Both the position numbers and the translations under genes were made by a program. 64,000 nucleotides of DNA from Oncomelania hupensis. Its lineage: Eukaryota > Mollusca > Gastropoda > Littorinimorpha > Pomatiopsidae. The notes under the pieces are model-generated. The model had not been told where the DNA came from and did no database searches. It saw only the letters and a list, made by a program, of their open reading frames with translations. Positions 1 through 10,928 of this stretch are shown here, in pieces. Location: assembly GCA_036898135.1 (NCBI GenBank), contig CM072520.1, positions 2,804,343 to 2,868,342 on the forward strand. The letters are read 5' to 3'. Within the stretch, counting starts at the first letter, position 1. Each line of letters begins with the position of its first letter.

Positions 1-2892
1 TAAACTATAATGTATGTCAAAATGTGCAGTTTCAAGCTCCCACATAGGTGTTGGAGAAATAATATTTTTAGGAAAAGATTTTATGTCATTAGATAAATCA
101 TCAATTAAATCTTTTGTAAAAGTTGCTATTGATTCTAAGAATGGTATTTTCTGTGCACGTTTTGAAAAAATCAGATCAGACCTAAAATATATCTCATCAT
201 CATTATTATTACATACAGATGCAGCTCGTACAATATATTTTGCACAAGAAATTTTTCTCCATTCTTCAATGGATATGACTCCTGCTAACTTGTAAGCTTT
301 AAGTGTTTGTGTATGTATTGGTACACCTAACGCTAATTTTATGGACTTGCTGTCTAGACTTTGCAATCTCCTAAGATAAGTTTTAGGAGCAGAGAAAAAG
401 ACTTCCTGTCCATATGTCAGTTTAGATCTGACTAAGGCTAAAGCTATATGTATGAGGGTTTTGGTATCTTGTCCCCAGGCCTTTCGGCTTATTATTTTTA
501 GTAAATTATAGCTTTTTACTGCCTTTTGACAAGCGTATTCTATATGTCTCTTCCATTTTAATTTTTTAGTTAGATATACACCAAGGAATTTAACTTCATT
601 GACATACTTTATTTCATCATTATCTATAACAATTTTTGGTAGCATTCTTGGTTCTCTACAATTATTAAAAAGAATCATGTTTGTTTTTTCTTTAGATAAA
701 TCTAAGCCATTTTGGTTCATAAATATGGCTATTTTATTAACTTCTGTTTGGTATACATGAGATATATATTTTATTTCGAAAAGAGAAGTATTCTGTTTTA
801 AACTTACATTCATCCAGATAGCAATGTCATCAGCATACTGAGCCAAGGTCACTCTGTTACTAATAGTTTTGGGCAAGTCATATATTAAAATATTGAACAG
901 CAGAGGAGAAATTATTGAGCCTTGTGGTATCCCCATATCTGTACTGTAAGTAGAAGAATATGAGTTACCTACTTTAACTGTAATGTTTCTATTGCTTAGA
1001 AATGTGTGTATGTATGTATACAAATGACCAGATAATCCAATATTTTTCAGCTTATACAGTAAACGAGCATGCCAGACTCGATCATATGCACGGGTAATAT
1101 CAAAAAATGTAGCCAAAACACCCTTTCTCTTAGCAAACTGCTGCTTAATATGTGTCGTGAGTTTAACCAAGTGATCTGTTGTAGATCGACCTTTTTGAAA
1201 AGCAGCTTGGTTTACAGGGATAATTTTATTTTTTTAGCAATAATAGGTCAATCTGTCTAATACCACCTTTTCCATGATTTTGCAAGAATGTGAAGTCAAG
1301 GCTATGGGTCTGTAGCTAGAAGTAACTGTCCTGGGTTTGCCAGATTTAAGAATTGGAATGATTAAAGATGATTTCCACTGATCTGGCATAACACCTGTCG
1401 CCCAACATAACTTAATGATTTCATGGAACAAATGTAACCATTGTTCAGGTAAATGTGCTAATAAGTTATAAGAAATACCATCAAGACCCACTGCGGATTT
1501 CTTCCTACCTAATTTTAAAACAGCATTTTTCACTTCCTGATATGTGATATCAGCGTTTATGTAAAAATTATTATTAGGCTGTGGTTGTTGGTATTCTATG
1601 CTATGCTCTTTATTCTGTCTTTCTTCTTGAATGTGAGTAGGTAAGCTAGAAGAGTGGCTGGTGTGAGAAAACGTTTTCCCAAATTCTTCTGCTTTTTCTT
1701 TATGAGTTGGAAAAATGTTTTTTTCTAGTTTAATAGGACACTGGGGCAACCTATAAACATTTTGCATTTCAGACATTTTTTTCCAGACTTTGGCAGAATC
1801 TTTGCAGGTATTTACCTCATTATTACAATAATCTGACCAAAATTTTAACTTTTCCTCAGCTATTATTTTATTACATTTTATTTTAGACTGTTTCATAATA
1901 TGGAAATTATTTTCTGTTTTTGATTTTAACCAAGTCTTATACGAAGCCTTTTTTTCATCTACTGCTGCTTTACATCTTTGATTCCACCAGACGTTGCCTC
2001 TGCGTAGTATCTTGTTGTACATCCTCTTTTTTGGTATAGAATTTTCTGCCGCTGAATGGATTAGCTGCATAAAAGAGTTATACATCTCATTTATGTTTTC
2101 TCTGTGTATAAGACTCACATCATAGGACAAAAGTAATGTCTGAAATGTTTGCCAATTAGCACTGCTGTAGTTGTATTTTGGCACCTTATCTTCTATATCA
2201 TCAAGTTCAACAGAATTATAGCACGTAATTAAAACAGGAAGATGATCACTGCCAAGAGAATCGCTTCCAACATCCCATTGACAGGCAAAAAATATATCTG
2301 GGGTAGTAAAGGTTAAATCAATGGCAGATGGGTGATGGTTGGAAACATCTGGAATGCGTGTGATCTGACCATCATTCAACAACAATAAATCACAATCTGT
2401 AACATTATCGTAAAAGCGACGATTACTAATGTAGGTACAGTCCTTGTCCCACATAGGGGCGTGGCTATTAAAATCTCCGCAGACTATCCACTCATCGGTA
2501 AAATCAAAAGTGCGCAACCAATCGCTGTTTACATTGTCTGTGCCTTTCGGATAATATACGGACATCACATTGACACATTGAGAACTGTTGAGCTTTAGCT
2601 TGATAGAAGCTGTAAAAACATCAGGCAAATCCTTAGCAACAGGCGCAGGTACAATGTCATATTCTAAATCATGTCTGATGTAAAGAGCAGTTTGTATCTT
2701 TGTTGAGTTAATATTTATCACTGGTGGATAATAAAATCCTTTAAATTTGGGCAATGTTCTTCTGTTGACTTGTAATGACTGCAACGCCAATACATGATGA
2801 TCATTTTCAGATAGATATTGGTGTAGGTATTGAGAGTTAGTGGCGATGGAACGACAGTTCCATTGAAAAATAGACAAAAATTCTTTCTTCAT
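1..2892 (-). pseudogene. LINE ORF2: endonuclease-reverse transcriptase, partial, one stop
   Basis: ORF2 of a non-LTR retrotransposon, which nicks target DNA and reverse transcribes its RNA there. The first ATG is at 2892. The N-terminus is an APE-type endonuclease (QWNCRSI near the start, GDFNSHAP at about residue 140, GSDHLPVL at about 220). A basic linker leads to RT motifs such as SAVGLDGISY and YRPIALTS. The frame meets a TAA at 1234-1236 and continues in the same frame through QAAFQKGRSTTD, FDITRAYDRVWH, GIPQGSIISP and QYADDIA (YADD near 825-836), then runs off the window. One stop (a GAA-to-TAA change would explain it) is the only break seen. ORF1 lies 135 bp upstream. The endonuclease resembles I/Nimbus/Jockey-group LINEs; any RNase H would lie outside the window. 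Clade is uncertain. Confidence 0.85.
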
Positions 2893-3026
2893 TAACAAAT
2901 ATTTAACAAGATTTTAATCAAAAACTGTATGATATTAATTCTAAAGCAAAAAAGAGTGATCAATATTTCAGCTCTTTAAAACTCAACGGGACTGGATGAC
3001 AAACTAGCTGTCCTGGTGGCAATGGG

Positions 3027-4229
3027 TCAGTACCACATAACAGGGAACTGGATGGGAGAATGCGGGAAAAAGTTTCCCTTCCAATCATAGTAGCCAGGAA
3101 GGGGGTCCGAACGGTAGTTTCGCCGAACGGTCTTGCGCGGCTTTTCCCATAGTTGCCGATGGACGTGCCTCCCAATATTGCCTGCGAGGACAGAGGAGCC
3201 ACTCTTGGTGGGGTGGATGCGGTCACGGCGGATGGCGAAGGGGAGCAGGTTGTCGTGGCTCACAAACGAGAAGTTCTTGGTCTCGCACAGCTCAGACAGC
3301 AGAAGGGCATTGAAAAGGTCCCTTTTCTGTTGGAGCTCAGGGATGAGGACGGATGGCAACTTACTAATGATGATCTTGGATGAGGGGCTCTTCGATGAGA
3401 TGGTCTTTGCTGCAGCGATCAGTTGCTTGCTGGCAGATTTCGCATCCTGCTTCTTCAGATTGTTTAGACCACAGTGGATAAGAATGACTTTGGGAGGCGC
3501 ATCATCTTCACACTGGGTCATTTCAAAGGCAGGGACAAGCTCGCTGATGGTGAAAGCAGCCCGCTTCTTCACACCAAAACCGTACGACATCCCGAGTCTC
3601 TTTTCTTGGACACCACCGAGAATAGAGTCATGCAATATGAGACAATCATTTCCGCATTCTTGTTTATTTCCTGACTTTGGTCTGGCATCACAGGACGAAG
3701 ACTTGACGTCATCAATGATGTCATTATCGACAGCATTTTTGTTTTGTTTTTCTTCCTTTCTCTGCCTTGCCTTTTCACCAGCCACGTTGGTTTTAGGGGG
3801 AGGAGATGATGTTTGAGAGGGCTGTTGTTGACTGCCACTCGAAGCCGATGGTGCCGATCTTACTGCGGCAGCGTAAGAACCACGGGGCTGGGGCGGTTGC
3901 AAATGCATCGTCTGCTCTTCAGCACCCGTTCGTTTTGATGTTTGGATCCTTTGCTCATACAGTTGCTTGATCAGTTTTGCTTGATCCAAAACAATCTCAT
4001 GTAAATTGGCAACCGTTCCGTGCAAATTATTTATCAAAATTTTCAGCTCACGTAGAGTTTGGCTCTGGCACTGGCAACTCTTGCAGTCCATTTCAGTGTT
4101 GACCGCGATGTCTGCAGACAATATTGCCGGTTCCACCTCCACTTGGAGCTGGTTCTCTTCTTCCGTGGCCACCTCTTCCTCCACTTTCTCATTCTGCCTT
4201 CTTTTTCTCGCTGATCTTAGCACTGTCAT
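3027..4229 (-). CDS. LINE ORF1 with SGNH-esterase-like domain
   Basis: A 400-residue ORF1 of the same minus-strand LINE. Residues 1-30 are charged, a Cys cluster (CKSCQCQ) is at 49-55, a probable coiled coil at 58-98, and a Pro/Ser/Gln-rich linker at 105-150. Residues 195-350 resemble an SGNH hydrolase: a block-I-like HDS at 200-202, HCGLNNL at 252-258 where GxND is expected, and DRIH at 336-339 fitting the catalytic DxxH. Esterase-bearing ORF1 proteins are known in CR1-like and some other LINEs, where they bind RNA and may bind membranes or lipid. Start ATG at 4229. The frame is intact although ORF2 carries a stop. A 128-bp spacer separates its stop from the ORF2 ATG codon region. Confidence 0.75.
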   Translation of the reverse strand: MTVLRSARKRRQNEKVEEEVATEEENQLQVEVEPAILSADIAVNTEMDCKSCQCQSQTLRELKILINNLHGTVANLHEIVLDQAKLIKQLYEQRIQTSKRTGAEEQTMHLQPPQPRGSYAAAVRSAPSASSGSQQQPSQTSSPPPKTNVAGEKARQRKEEKQNKNAVDNDIIDDVKSSSCDARPKSGNKQECGNDCLILHDSILGGVQEKRLGMSYGFGVKKRAAFTISELVPAFEMTQCEDDAPPKVILIHCGLNNLKKQDAKSASKQLIAAAKTISSKSPSSKIIISKLPSVLIPELQQKRDLFNALLLSELCETKNFSFVSHDNLLPFAIRRDRIHPTKSGSSVLAGNIGRHVHRQLWEKPRKTVRRNYRSDPLPGYYDWKGNFFPHSPIQFPVMWY

Positions 4230-4336
4230 TTTTTTAGCACTGCTGAGTTTACCGAAAATAAGAAAAATTTTGGTAGCTAAAAATTGACAGTTGTTGCCAT
4301 ATTGAGACCGGAAGTCACCCCCACAGAGACGTAACA
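4230..4336 (-). other. Likely 5' UTR of the minus-strand LINE
   Basis: About 100 bp between the ORF1 start codon and the first base recognisable as the neighbouring LTR-element remnant. It has no ORF. The exact LINE 5' end is not marked by an obvious target duplication because the 3' end is outside the window. Confidence 0.4.
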
Positions 4337-4339
4337 GAG

Positions 4340-5222
4340 TGTAACATTTTGGGGGTCAAGCCGCGATTCACGCCATAGCCAAGGGTTCAACTGCTACAAC
4401 AAGCGAGTCAACGTTACGAGAGGCAGTCATCGAGGGTAGCCGCCAACGAGTTGCGTCGAGAGGGGCCAACATACTGGGACTACATCACCGATAGGTTCGG
4501 GTTGACTGCAAGGGCGTGTAGTCACTGAAGAGTTGCTTCGTGAGCGAACAACCAGTCGGGACTACGTGGCTGCCGCAGGACTACGTCGAGGGACAGTCTC
4601 GGAGCTACATCGCCAGTATTAGAGAGAGCGACGTACGGACGTCGAGTCTACTTCAGCACAGGAGCGTATACATCAACACCAGCGTGGTGCAGCGTCGCAT
4701 ACGACGAGGACAGCGGGGCCTGCGTCAACGAAGGCGACTAGTGACAAGCATCAGCGCTACTGCAGAAAGCGTGCTGTTCTAGAACAGTCTAGAAAGGTAC
4801 AGCACAGTCAAGAACTTTCCAGAAAAAAAAGAACTCTACAGTCAAGAACTTTCTAGAAAAAGAACTTTCCAGAAAAGAACTTTCCAGAAGCATCAAGATG
4901 GCTGACTTCTGGCAGAAAGGGATGCAACTGAATCTAAAAGGCAAACAGCTGACGGAGTACGTCAAGTCTCAGGAGAGAAAAGTTGTTGATAGTGATTTGG
5001 AAAGTTGCTGTGAAAGTTGTTGAGTTGAATTGAGAATTGTATGCAGTTGTTGATGTATGCTGAATAAAAGTGGAAAACTTCATACGTCGACTTTGTGAAT
5101 TGTATGCTGTTTGGACGGGCTGTGTGAATAAACGAATCTGAGTTACACAACTATCAGGAATTCAAGCATCGGGGCTGAATCAGATACTGATAGAAAACAC
5201 CATCATCAAACTGAGTGTAACA
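4340..5222 (+). mobile_element. Internally deleted Ty3/Gypsy remnant (leader, gag start, LTR end)
   Basis: The string GAGTGTAACATTTTGGG occurs at both ends (about 4337 and 5213), as expected where an LTR ending in TGTAACA meets the element leader. Between them are a G-rich leader, short tandem AGAACTTTCCAGA motifs (4810-4890), a gag start codon and 41 codons, then LTR-like sequence with an AATAAA at about 5063. Everything from mid-gag through pol is missing, so it looks like a large internal deletion. The upstream LTR is absent. At 5231 it passes directly into a LINE fragment. Confidence 0.5.
4898..5023 (+). pseudogene. Gag N-terminus fragment
   Basis: 41 codons from a good ATG to TGA. The pattern (MADFWQKG, then LKGKQLTEYVKSQE) resembles the N-terminal Gag helix found in Gmr1-ordered Gypsy elements and parallels the Gag start at 61,304 in this window. 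The last dozen codons probably come from LTR sequence joined by the deletion. No function is retained. Confidence 0.45.
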
Positions 5223-5230
5223 TTTTGGGA

Positions 5231-5929
5231 AGTTCGTGAAGTTCGCTGACGACACCACGGTCGAGGGCATCATCTCCAACGGCGACGAAACAACATACCG
5301 CCAGGAAGTCGACCGCTTGGTGTCGTGGTGCGAAGACAACAACCTCGAACTGAACACCTCCAAGACTGTCCAGATGATTGTGGACTACCGCAGGAACCAG
5401 GACCCCAAAGATCCACTACTCATCAAATGGACAAGCCATCGAGACAGTAGACTCGTTCAATTTCCTGGGCTCCCTCATCTCCGACGACCTCAGCTGGTGT
5501 GCCAACATTAACACCATCGTGAAGCGGGCCCGTCAACGACTGTACTTCCTCAGACAGCTGAGGAAGTTTGGCCTTTCCAAAGACATTCTCCTCCTGTTCT
5601 ACCGGGCCGTGGTGGAGAGCGTCCTAACATTTTCCATCACGGTCTGGTTCGGAACAGCAACGCAGCTCGACAAAGACCGGCTGGAGCGGGTTGTGAGCGC
5701 GGCAGCCAGGATTGTCGGCTGTGAACTCCCCTCTCTGGCCTCCATCTACTCGACCCGCTCTCTCAACAGAGCCGACAAGATCCTCTCTGACCCTTCCCAC
5801 CCTGCCCACCCCCTGTTCGAACTTCTCCCCTCTGGCCGCCGCTTTCGATCCCACACTTCCCGCTTTAAAGATTCCTTTTACCCTCAAACTGTAAGATCTC
5901 TTAAAGCCGCATCATCCTCCCACCGCTGA
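5231..5929 (+). pseudogene. 5'-truncated LINE reverse transcriptase C-terminus
   Basis: Opens inside RT motif C (VKFADDTTVEG at about 5235-5265) and continues through DRLVSWCEDNNLELN, the thumb region FNFLGSLISDDLSW and the C-terminal DRLERVVSAAARIVG, ending at TGA 5927-5929. One frameshift lies near 5429. The protein is the same type as the ORF2 at 32.7-44.3 kb (CR1/L2/Rex1-like group). The 5' end abuts the LTR remnant directly, so it is either 5' truncated or a rearrangement junction. Confidence 0.85.
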
Positions 5930-6300
5930 TCCCCCTGCCGTGCGCACGCCCTGCTTCTCCCTACATGCTCGTACATCTATATCTATATACTACAGCGATT
6001 ATTATAATTTAGAATGTTTTTGTGATCACTTTAGACTAGTCATTTGTGTTTTACTATATCTATCTGTTTATCTGTTAATGTTGGGTATGCTTGTGCGAGT
6101 GTGTGTGGTTGTGCATACATATGTGTATCTGTGTATGTATGTGTGGGTGTGTGTAAGAGAGAGAGAAAGAGTGACAGAGAGAAAGAGAGAGAGAGATGTT
6201 AAATCTAAAACATTCTGCCATTGTCCAACACCAAATAATATTCCGATTGTTGTATCTATTACATGTCAATTGGCGAAATAAATTCCTGTTATCCTGTTAT
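5930..6300 (+). mobile_element. LINE 3' UTR with microsatellites and repeat tail
   Basis: Untranslated tail of the preceding LINE fragment. It contains TG-rich and GA-rich tracts (6085-6195) and ends in AATAAATTCCTGTTATCC with a tandem TCCTGTTA motif near 6283-6300. Short tandem tails of this sort are typical of CR1/L2-group 3' ends. Confidence 0.6.
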
Positions 6301-6910
6301 ATGCTAACCATGTTATTTCGATTACAAAAATGATCATTAGTAAATTTTAGAAAAGGTACTGAAATCAAAATTAGGAAAACATTTTTGAGATATAACAGTT
6401 CAATCATTGTATATGCCTGATGTACAGATAACCATTGATAAAAGCTTATGAAAAGGGCACCCGCTCAACACTCCACCCTTCCCTCCCTCCCCCCAAAAAA
6501 AGTCTGAGGCGAACCAACTGAGAAAAAAAAGAAACGAAAGGAAAAAAGAAAAAAAAAGACTATTCTGGTTGAGGGAAAACAAAATATTCTGGTTGAGACT
6601 GGTTATGACTGTATGGTATTCTGTCTTAACTCTTGTGTCAAAATAGAACAAGGCCAACTATACAGATAGTGTCACCAAAGGTTTTATTTGCAACGATGCA
6701 AACTTAGCGTATCGTAGCGTGGCTGTAAAAACTTAGCGTAGCGTAGCGAAACCAAACCATAGCAGTGAAGAAAAAAACAACTGGAAAAAAACAAAGAACT
6801 TGCAGTGTATATCTAGGCCTAAAGAATTCTATATGCCCATTGTCTTGTTGTCATGATTTCAAAAATGGTAGCATGTATAAAAATTGTAACATACCATTCT
6901 TGATGCTCGG
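6301..6910. other. Interval with no recognised gene
   Basis: AT-rich sequence with homopolymer stretches (6480-6570) and a short repeated CGTAGCG motif near 6707-6750. I see no coding signal, splice pair or element terminus that I can defend. Confidence 0.5.
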
Positions 6911-7378
6911 TCTGTATCATCACCCTCGTCGGTCTTCCTTTCATCTTTAATAATGCCCCTGGAGATATCTGTATCATCACCCTCGTCGGTCTTCCTTTCA
7001 TCTTTAATAATGCCCCTGGAGATATCTGTATCATCACCCTCGTCGGTCTTCCTTTCATCTTTAATAATGCCCCTGGAGATATCTGTATCATCACCCTCGT
7101 CGGTCTTCCTTTTATCTTTGTGGCCCAGCATTGTGGAACACTCTCCCCCAGGACTTGAGAGTCGTAGAGACACTGGATTCTTTCAAAAGGCGTCTGGATA
7201 CGTATCTTTTCTGACTATTTTTGAGTGTATACATAGAGAAGTTTTTTTTTTCTTCACCCTTTTTTCCCCAACCCCCTGTGCCCTGAGCATGCTGCCAGCA
7301 TGGATATGTGCGCCATACAAGTGGACATCATCATCATCATCATCATCATCATCTTTAATAATGCCCCTGGAGATACAA
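6911..7378 (+). repeat. 57-bp tandem repeat, interrupted
   Basis: Units start at 6911, 6968, 7025 and 7082 with a period of 57 bp. Because 57 is divisible by 3, each frame gives a 19-residue protein repeat, but no ATG context or neighbouring domain suggests a real protein. The fourth unit stops at 7119 and resumes at 7351 after a LINE-tail insertion. Confidence 0.9.
7120..7350 (+). mobile_element. 5'-truncated LINE tail inserted in the tandem repeat
   Basis: Frame 7128-7214 encodes a LINE ORF2 C-terminus (ALWNTLPQDLR, then SFKRRLDTYLF and TGA). A short UTR follows, with GTGCGCCATACAAGTGGAC leading into (ATC)n at 7327-7350, a typical CR1/L2-like 3' end. ATCTTT at 7114-7119 is repeated at 7351-7356, which fits a short target duplication. 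Confidence 0.8.
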
Positions 7379-7597
7379 GAATTACAGTAATCATTTCCTC
7401 CATCACATTGTCAAGAAAATCATGGTTAAAATATGGGACAATCCAAAAGCTGGATGTTTAGGGTCCAGGATGCATGTTTGTCCCTCATGAGGGGTTGATG
7501 CTTGCTTATATGACAGCCAGGTATGTTCAATAAACAGAATGTTCTTCAAATTCAATAGACAATAATCAGATATTTTTTTAAAATACACACTAACACA

Positions 7598-7644
7598 AAA
7601 CAATACAATACAATACAAGATTATTGCTTTAGGTCCAGTGTGTC
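7598..7644 (-). mobile_element. 47-bp micro-insertion of the 580-bp retroposon family
   Basis: Only about 25 bp of the family 3' end is present (ATTGCTTTAGGTCCAG on the plus strand) with an ATACA-type tail. CACACTAACACA flanks it at 7586-7597 and 7645-7656, a 12-bp target duplication. Extreme 5' truncation points to target-primed reverse transcription. Confidence 0.8.
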
Positions 7645-7946
7645 CACACTAACACAGACATATCCATTAAAAGTAAAAGAATTGGAGAATTGTTTATTTC
7701 CAGGATTCCAGCTATTCATGATGAGTGGTTTCATACTGTATGCAAAATATGAATTTTAAACAAAGGAAAGGAAAAAAAATGCTAAATATAACCAACGTAT
7801 AATTTGTTTTAATTTTTGAGAGGCAAGATTTGAAATTTTAGACAAAAGTCCAAGTAAATCACAGTCCTGTACACTTCTTATTCTAATAAACTTCTCATAT
7901 TCGTAAATATACAATGAAATCAAGTGATAAATAAAAAGATGCTTAC

Positions 7947-8025
7947 TTCATCTTCAGGAAATCGAACACTATCTTAGCAGTCACCATGTAGATAGGCAGG
8001 TGCTGTTTCGCAAGGTTGTCACGAA
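7947..8025 (-). other. Candidate 79-bp host exon
   Basis: On the minus strand TTCTGTCTAG precedes and GTAAGC follows a 79-bp open segment. One frame reads RDNLAKQHLPIYMVTAKI then VFDFLKM, protein-like with no stop; the exon would begin with 2 nt and end with 2 nt of split codons. I do not recognise the protein, and neighbouring exons were not found with confidence. It may belong to a host gene starting near 8.2-8.3 kb. Confidence 0.35.
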
Positions 8026-8189
8026 CTAGACAGAACGAAAACCAAACTAATTTCATTAGCAATTTATTCCCTCTGCAGAAAAGATTACCTGTCTTGATAC
8101 ATTTTGCAGCATATATTAACTACAATAACAGTCAGTAGTCAATAAAACATGTGTGAAGTCATGTGAAATCATAAAACTATTCATAATGC

Positions 8190-8420
8190 TTACAAAAAAT
8201 CCCGCGTGGTCAAAGATGGCTTCTTACTCTGCTGTTTCACGGCGGAGAGAGAGGGGCGGAAGTGAAGTGATGTCAGGTGAACGTAGTCACATCCCGTGAA
8301 ACCGGAGACCACAAAATTTTGCGGGATACACACGCGATGTTCAAGATTATACACACGCAAGGCTGTGTATAGACTTCCGCCGACATTTTGTAACCACGTG
8401 TTTTTTTAACATGCTAGGGT
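8190..8420. promoter_or_regulatory. Candidate CG-containing promoter
   Basis: A GC-rich island in AT-rich surroundings. It contains an ETS-like CACTTCCGCC on the minus strand (near 8255-8265), a YY1-like AAGATGGC on the plus strand (8212-8219) and an E-box CACGTG (8395-8400). On the minus strand a donor-like CAGAGTAAGAAG lies near 8227. It could drive the minus-strand exon at 7,947. This rests on motifs only. Confidence 0.25.
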
Positions 8421-8587
8421 GAAATTATCTCCCCTGAATCTCTAGAAATGCCTCTTTCGTTGTGCCGACGTCGGCCGAAATACGCACGTCGGCGGTATGC
8501 GGGTGTGGGCAAAAGTGCCAAAAGACATAGACACACACACACATACTCGTTTACATGAACCTATGGGGTACCAAATCTAATGGTTAT

Positions 8588-10904
8588 TGTAAGCTGAGGC
8601 TTACTGCTGATATAAATAATATAAAGGACAAAGCGAAATGAAAGAATCACTTCATTGATAAGATAATATGTGGTATTGCAGCATGAATTAATAATTTAAT
8701 ATGTGAAACTAAACGTTGCAGCATGATTGTTGATTGAATCTGTTTTGTAGCTATGTTCCAAGCAAATTCTAAACTGTAGGATTTGAATGGAAATGACATG
8801 CGTTGCTGGATAGGCATAGATCTGAATGACTTGTATTCGTAACGAAGTCAACTGGTCTATGACAATAATAATAATTAGATAAGCATGATTGTTAATTTAA
8901 ATTGTTATTCTTTTACTTCTTTTTAACGAATTGTTACTAAATACCTGCTAATAAGTTACTGCTATTGTAACCAGCCACCAATGGAACAGTAATTTAGATG
9001 TAAATGGCCGCCATGTGGCGAAGCACCTAGAATCAAACTAAAGAAGATTTGTGATGCAAGTTACAAGTGACGTACACGAAATGAAATGACGTCAAGTATT
9101 CCTTGTCTACAAAAGTGTATGAATCTTCAACTTGAGAAATTGCATTGAATAGAAATTGCATATTGTTATCTAAACTACTGAGACTAATTAAACTGTATAA
9201 TTCGAAGTACTTGATTTAATATATAACTGATTATAAATTGGCTTTTGCTTTCTCTAAAGACGAAATGAATCCTATCCTATCCTATCCTGTCCCGTAACCC
9301 GAAGGTCGTAGGGGCACCACAGATGATCGTTTAACCAGCATACTCCATCTTTCTCTGTCCTCAGCAGCCCTGATGGCTTCGCTCAGTGTCAAACCAGTCC
9401 ATTCTCGAATGTTGTCCTCCCACCTCTTTTTCGGTCTCCCTCTTCCTCTACCTCCTTGCACTGTGCCTTGCAGAATAGTCTTTGCAAGGCCTGATGATCT
9501 GGTGACGTGGCCATACCACCGAAGTTTCCGTTTCTTCACCACTGTTAGCAGGTCATCGTGTTGTCCAATGGCTTGTGTGATGGTCTGTCGGACTTCGTCG
9601 TTGGTGATGTGTTGGGTATAGGAAATGCCCAGAAGTCTTCTGTAGCACCTCATCTCCATGCTTTGTATTCTTCGTTGGAGATCTGCTGTGAGGGTCCATG
9701 CTTCGCAAGCATATAGGAAGATGGAGATGACAAGGGAGCGCAGCAGTCTTACTTTGGAATGTAGACTGATGGTCCTGTCTTTCCAAATGGGCTTCAATGA
9801 ATGAAATGAATAGAGAACTATATTTGTCGGAATTAGAAAGGATGATAAGGCTTTTTGTTTACAAATCACTAGGTTACAAATCAACTTGTGGATTCAGAAC
9901 CTAGGTGAGTCTATTCAATCGCTTGGCAACTGTTGACTTTCGGCAGGGTTTGGATGAATCAGAGGTTTCCTAGCAGAAATTGCTGTTTTCAAACAATTCC
10001 TAAATGATTGTAGCTGATTTGATGATTCCATGCAGGATCCTAGCGACAGGTGTAGTTCGGTGAGCAATCGTAGCCGTATCTATGGTCAAACTGGTCAAAC
10101 TGTTCGATTGCTGGCTGGAAGAACTTATAAAAGAAGGGCTCAAAACTATATAGGCCTATTATTCTTTCTATATATATATATATGACACACAGACGATATA
10201 TTGAATGATCGAAGAACGAAGCAGAATTTCTGCTGGTCAGTAACCTAGCTCATGTTAAGAGACACGCTGATAAATATGCGTTGTCCTGTCTATACCCGCT
10301 AGGGGTCTTGAAACAATCTGGATGCAAGGAATGGTTTCACCTTCTTGTATTCAGAATAGGGCTAGATGCGTATTGTATGGTTTCACCGCAATACGTTTAG
10401 GTTTGTAAGATTTGTTCAACAGCTTATATTGAATAAGTTGCTGCTCAGGTCTGACAGAGATAAGTCACTGCACGCGCAATAGGAACTTGATCATAGGGAT
10501 TTCTGTCTTTGTTGTAATTTTCTCTCTGTCTTCTGCATCGACCCTAAATTGTTCGCCGAAATTGCGAACGCCGATTTGGCATGATGATTTTGTATAAATT
10601 GTAAACCCATGTTGTAAAAAGAAAAAGAACTTGGTAATAATAATTTCTAAAGGAAAAAGGAAAAACATAGTGGACGAATGATGGTGTTGCTAATATTCTC
10701 GTCTGATTTCTGAGTGTTTGTTCGTCAGTTTTCGTATTTTCTATCTCTTTCCTCTTTTCAAACTTTGTAAGTTATCTCTTAGCCGACTTAGATCGAGCGT
10801 GTTGACCGCCTTGGCCTAAATCCTGACAAGTTTAACACCAGGTAAAGTTGACACGGCTGATCTAGAGTTAAACACCTACCACTCGGCGCAGAGGGAGGCT
10901 TACA
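8588..10904 (+). repeat. 5' LTR, with nested LINE fragment
   Basis: Matches the 3' LTR along its length except for the insertion at 9271-9802 plus its 9-bp target duplication, and a much shorter (TA)n tract near 10,170-10,184. Without these it is about 1.78 kb, long for a Gypsy LTR. Confidence 0.92.
9271..9802 (-). mobile_element. 5'-truncated RTE-like LINE insertion
   Basis: GAAATGAAT flanks it at 9262-9270 and 9803-9811, and the 3' LTR has the empty site, so the insertion is proven by comparison. The minus strand encodes the LINE C-terminus (LRSLVISIFLYACEAWTL, YGHVTRSSGLAKTIL, GRGRGRPKKRWEDNI). Its 3' end is a GGATA tandem tail (plus strand CCTATCCTATCC at 9271). The same family occurs at 26,139 and probably 49,036. 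Confidence 0.9.
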
Positions 10905-10910
10905 AGTTTT

Positions 10911-10928
10911 TGGTGTCAGAAGTGGGAT
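10911..10928 (+). other. Primer-binding site, tRNA-Leu type
   Basis: TGGTGTCAGAAGTGGGAT lies 6 bp after the 5' LTR. It is complementary to the common 3' end of eukaryotic tRNA-Leu and is the expected start of minus-strand cDNA. Confidence 0.85.

Noticed and set aside
3133..3816. Long plus-strand reading frame of 227 codons
   Set aside because: Antisense shadow of the LINE ORF1; composition follows the opposite strand and no domain is present.
7321..7350. (ATC)n and other short direct repeats as a CRISPR array
   Set aside because: Repeat lengths and lack of unique spacers exclude CRISPR, and the DNA is eukaryotic.
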